Positions 61,695 to 64,000 of a stretch of 64,000 nucleotides of DNA are shown here, piece after piece. Under the pieces are notes generated by a model. That model ran no database searches, was not told where the DNA came from, and saw nothing but the letters and a program-made list of their open reading frames with translations. Numbering within the stretch: the stretch's first letter is position 1; each line of letters starts with the position of its first letter. The position numbers and the translations under genes are program-made. This DNA is from CAWEPK01 sp963835595 (GTDB lineage: Bacteria > Desulfobacterota > Syntrophorhabdia > Syntrophorhabdales > WCHB1-27). The DNA lies in contig CAWIGL010000002.1 in the NCBI GenBank assembly GCA_963835595.1, forward strand, positions 620,001-684,000. The letters run 5' to 3'.

Positions 61695-63398
61695 ATGGTC
61701 CAGCATGATGTGATTATCGTGGGAGGCGGTCTGGCCGGGTTGCGCGCGGCGGTCGGCCTCTGCGACAAGTACGACGTGGCCCTCGTCTCAAAGGTGCACC
61801 CAGTCAGGTCCCATTCCATAGCGGCCCAGGGCGGCATCAACGCCGCCCTTGCGAACCACCCGGACGGCAAAGACGACACCTGGGAGAAGCACACCTTCGA
61901 CACGATCAAGGGGAGCGATTACCTGGCCGACCAGGACGCCGTCGAGATAATGTGCAAGGAGGCGATCAAGGTCGTCTACGAGATGGAGCATTGGGGCTGT
62001 CCCTTCAGCCGCTTCCCGGACGGCACGATAGCGCAGCGCCCCTTCGGCGGGGCGGGCTTCCCGAGGACATGCTTTTCTACGGACCTGACCGGCCACGTCC
62101 TCCTCAACACGCTTTACGAGAGGGCCGTAGCAAGGGGCGTCAAGGTCTACTACGAATACGTGGTCATCGGCCTTGCGGCCGAAGATGGGGTCTGCCACGG
62201 CGTCGTCCTGCTCGACCAGGTGAAGGGCGAGATCATTCCCATGCCGGCGAAGGCGACACTCTTTGCCACCGGCGGTTACGGTCGCATCTATTTCCATTCG
62301 ACGAACGCCCTCATCAACAACGGCAGCGGCATCGGCATGGCGTACGCTGCGGGCGTGCCGATGAAGGACATGGAGTTCGTCCAGTTCCATCCGACCACGC
62401 TCCTCGGCTCGAACATCCTCATGTCGGAGGCGTGTCGCGGCGAGGGCGCATACCTCGTCAATAACAAGGGCGAGCGCTTCATGGCGCGGTACGTGCCGAA
62501 GGCTATGGAGCTTGCCCCGCGCGACATCGTATCGAGGAGCATCCAGACGGAGATCGAGACGGGCAACGCCTTCGAGAACGAGCTTGGCAAATACGTCCAC
62601 CTCGACCTGCGCCACCTCGGGGCAAAGAAGATACTCGAAAGGCTCCCCGGCATAAGGCGGATATCGATAGACTTTGCGGGGGTCGATCCCATCGACCAGC
62701 CAATCCCCATCATGCCGTGCCAGCATTACTCGATGGGCGGCATAGACACGAACTCGGCCAGCGAGACGGTGCTCAAAGGCTTCTACGCGGCAGGGGAATG
62801 CGCCTGCGTGAGCGTCCACGGCGGGAACAGGCTGGGGGGCAACTCCCTCCTCGACACCATTGTCTTCGGCAAGATCTCCGCACGCAGCATCGACGCATAC
62901 CTGAGCGCCGGCGCAATCGCGCCGCGCGAGGCGGCCGTCAGCCGGAAAAAAGAGGAGATGGAGAAGAAGATCCGCAGGCTGTCGGACGAAGGAAGCGAGA
63001 AGCCCTTCACGGTCCTCGAAGAGCTGCGTAAGACGATGGACGTGTACGTCGGCATTTTCAGGACCAAGGGCGAGCTTGAGACGGGCCTTCAAAAGGTGCT
63101 CGCCGTCAAGGAGAGGTATAAACGCGTAAGGCTTACGTCCTCCGCCCTCCACATGAACTACGAGCTTATCGGCGCGCTGGAGCTTGAGTCGATGATCGAC
63201 GTCGCCCACGCGACGACCCTCGGCGCCCTCTTGCGGGAGGAGAGCAGGGGCGCGCACTTCAGGCGCGATTTTACGAAGAGGAACGACGAGGATTGGCTCA
63301 AGCACACCCTCGCTGCGAAGGGTGCGGACGGTGAGCTGTCGATCTCTTACAGGCCGCCCGTCATCACCAGGTACCAGCCGATGGAGAGGACCTATTGA
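61695..63398 (+). CDS. sdhA: Succinate dehydrogenase/fumarate reductase flavoprotein subunit
   Basis: 567-residue catalytic subunit. FAD-binding GGGLAGLRAAV; the covalent-FAD His in VRSHSIAAQGGINAAL; substrate and proton-shuttle region FVQFHPTTLLGSNILMSEACRGEGAYL; CQHYSMGGIDTN; and ACVSVHGGNRLGGNSLLD. All family landmarks are intact, unlike the broken paralogue at 13983-15763. Direction (succinate oxidation or fumarate reduction) cannot be told from sequence. Confidence 0.96.
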   Translation: MVQHDVIIVGGGLAGLRAAVGLCDKYDVALVSKVHPVRSHSIAAQGGINAALANHPDGKDDTWEKHTFDTIKGSDYLADQDAVEIMCKEAIKVVYEMEHWGCPFSRFPDGTIAQRPFGGAGFPRTCFSTDLTGHVLLNTLYERAVARGVKVYYEYVVIGLAAEDGVCHGVVLLDQVKGEIIPMPAKATLFATGGYGRIYFHSTNALINNGSGIGMAYAAGVPMKDMEFVQFHPTTLLGSNILMSEACRGEGAYLVNNKGERFMARYVPKAMELAPRDIVSRSIQTEIETGNAFENELGKYVHLDLRHLGAKKILERLPGIRRISIDFAGVDPIDQPIPIMPCQHYSMGGIDTNSASETVLKGFYAAGECACVSVHGGNRLGGNSLLDTIVFGKISARSIDAYLSAGAIAPREAAVSRKKEEMEKKIRRLSDEGSEKPFTVLEELRKTMDVYVGIFRTKGELETGLQKVLAVKERYKRVRLTSSALHMNYELIGALELESMIDVAHATTLGALLREESRGAHFRRDFTKRNDEDWLKHTLAAKGADGELSISYRPPVITRYQPMERTY

Positions 63399-64000
63399 CG
63401 GACGCGACGAACGATATTTACACGTTCAAGGTACTGCGGTATGACGCGAAGACGCCGGAGGTCGAGCCCTTCTTTTCGTCCTACCGCGTGCGCGTGATCC
63501 CAGGGCTGACCGTCCTGACGGTGCTAAACCGGATAAGGGACGAGCTCGACGGGACGCTCGCCTTCAGGTCCTCGTGCAGGGCGGCCACGTGCGGCTCCTG
63601 CGCCATGATTATCAACGGCTCACCCGGCCTCGCGTGCAGGACGCAGATAGCCGGCGCCGGCAAGCAGACCGTCGTGCTGGAGCCGCTGCCGAACCTCGAG
63701 ATCATCAAGGACCTCGTCGTCGATATGGCCCCGTTCTGGAAAACGTACGAGCGGATCAAGCCCTACCTGATAAGGAAAAACGCCGACCCGGAGAAGGAGA
63801 TCTTCCAGAGCGAGGACGACAGGCAGCGGATCGACCAGTTCGTCAACTGCGTGCTCTGTGCCTGCTGCTACGGCGCGTGCGAGGCGCTGCGGCGCGAGCC
63901 GGACTACCTTGGGCCTGCCGCCCTCGCCAAGCTCCAGAGGTTCGTGCTCGACTCCCGCGACGAGAGGCCCGACGCCTTCCTCCGGTCGTTCGATTCGCAA
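63395..64000 (+). CDS. sdhB: Succinate dehydrogenase/fumarate reductase iron-sulfur subunit (3' end outside window)
   Basis: 202 codons visible, open to the right edge. Starts at TTG 63395, overlapping the sdhA stop (TTGA). [2Fe-2S] ligands lie in SSCRAATCGSCAMIINGSPGLAC; the [4Fe-4S] motif begins with NCVLCACCYGACEA. The rest of the C-terminal domain lies outside the window. The unusual TTG start and overlap imply translational coupling. Confidence 0.93.
   Translation, partial: MTDATNDIYTFKVLRYDAKTPEVEPFFSSYRVRVIPGLTVLTVLNRIRDELDGTLAFRSSCRAATCGSCAMIINGSPGLACRTQIAGAGKQTVVLEPLPNLEIIKDLVVDMAPFWKTYERIKPYLIRKNADPEKEIFQSEDDRQRIDQFVNCVLCACCYGACEALRREPDYLGPAALAKLQRFVLDSRDERPDAFLRSFDSQ

Noticed and set aside
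61788..63305. 505-codon antisense frame opposite sdhA
   Set aside because: Same GC-driven effect; sdhA is unambiguous on the other strand.

Overview
The window looks like chromosomal DNA of a GC-rich, Gram-negative, probably anaerobic bacterium. This is inferred from outer-membrane export genes, two UbiD-type (prenyl-FMN) decarboxylase clusters with TRAP, BASS and MatC-like carboxylate carriers, fused flavin/iron-sulfur dehydrogenases and a succinate dehydrogenase/fumarate reductase operon. A Desulfobacterota lineage (Syntrophorhabdus-like) would fit, but no rRNA or marker gene settles it.

Layout. 1-5031 (leftward): exopolysaccharide export, with a Wzc-type tyrosine kinase running off the left edge, an SLBB export protein with a frame break near its end, a beta-barrel protein and an Ala/Val-rich secreted protein. 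5032-5750 is an A/T-rich gap. 5751-8307: a Tat-exported HExxH protein, a PilZ protein and a small orphan. 8378-15763 (leftward): catabolic cluster of M20 and M24 hydrolases, cupin, GntR regulator, MFS carrier, [2Fe-2S] protein and a flavoprotein broken by two frame shifts. It is divergent from UbiD plus a TAXI-TRAP transporter (16102-20406). 20498-26951: a MacAB-TolC-like efflux operon with a second, recently duplicated adaptor.

27137-37012: a complete type I-C CRISPR-Cas locus: a cas3 5' relic, cas3, cas5c, cas8c with an internal cas11c start, cas7c, an unexpected four-helix-bundle gene, cas4, cas1, cas2, leader, and 18 repeats with 17 spacers (two identical). Base composition changes sharply at the end of cas7: interference genes are often 35-45% GC in hand-counted lines, while the four-helix gene and adaptation genes are 60-68%. 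Together with the relic this suggests that the interference module was exchanged. The distal end of the array abuts a 5'-truncated M24 peptidase gene.

37135-41508: DUF488 protein, amidohydrolase, AbiE-type toxin-antitoxin pair with a palindromic operator, and an orphan histidine kinase. 41703-50739: second catabolic operon (GntR, UbiD, BASS symporter, aminotransferase, GlcD-GlcF fusion, MatC-like carrier) with tight overlaps. 50821-59909: mostly housekeeping and small families (DUF2148, pentapeptide repeat, polyprenyl synthase, tRNA methyltransferase, DUF1015, nitroreductase, HTH, LemA, two TPM proteins), with a 98-bp duplication that copies the start of the last gene. 59978-61332: an ISNCY/IS1202-like insertion sequence with a 20-bp target duplication, placed just upstream of the sdhCAB operon (61388 to the right edge).
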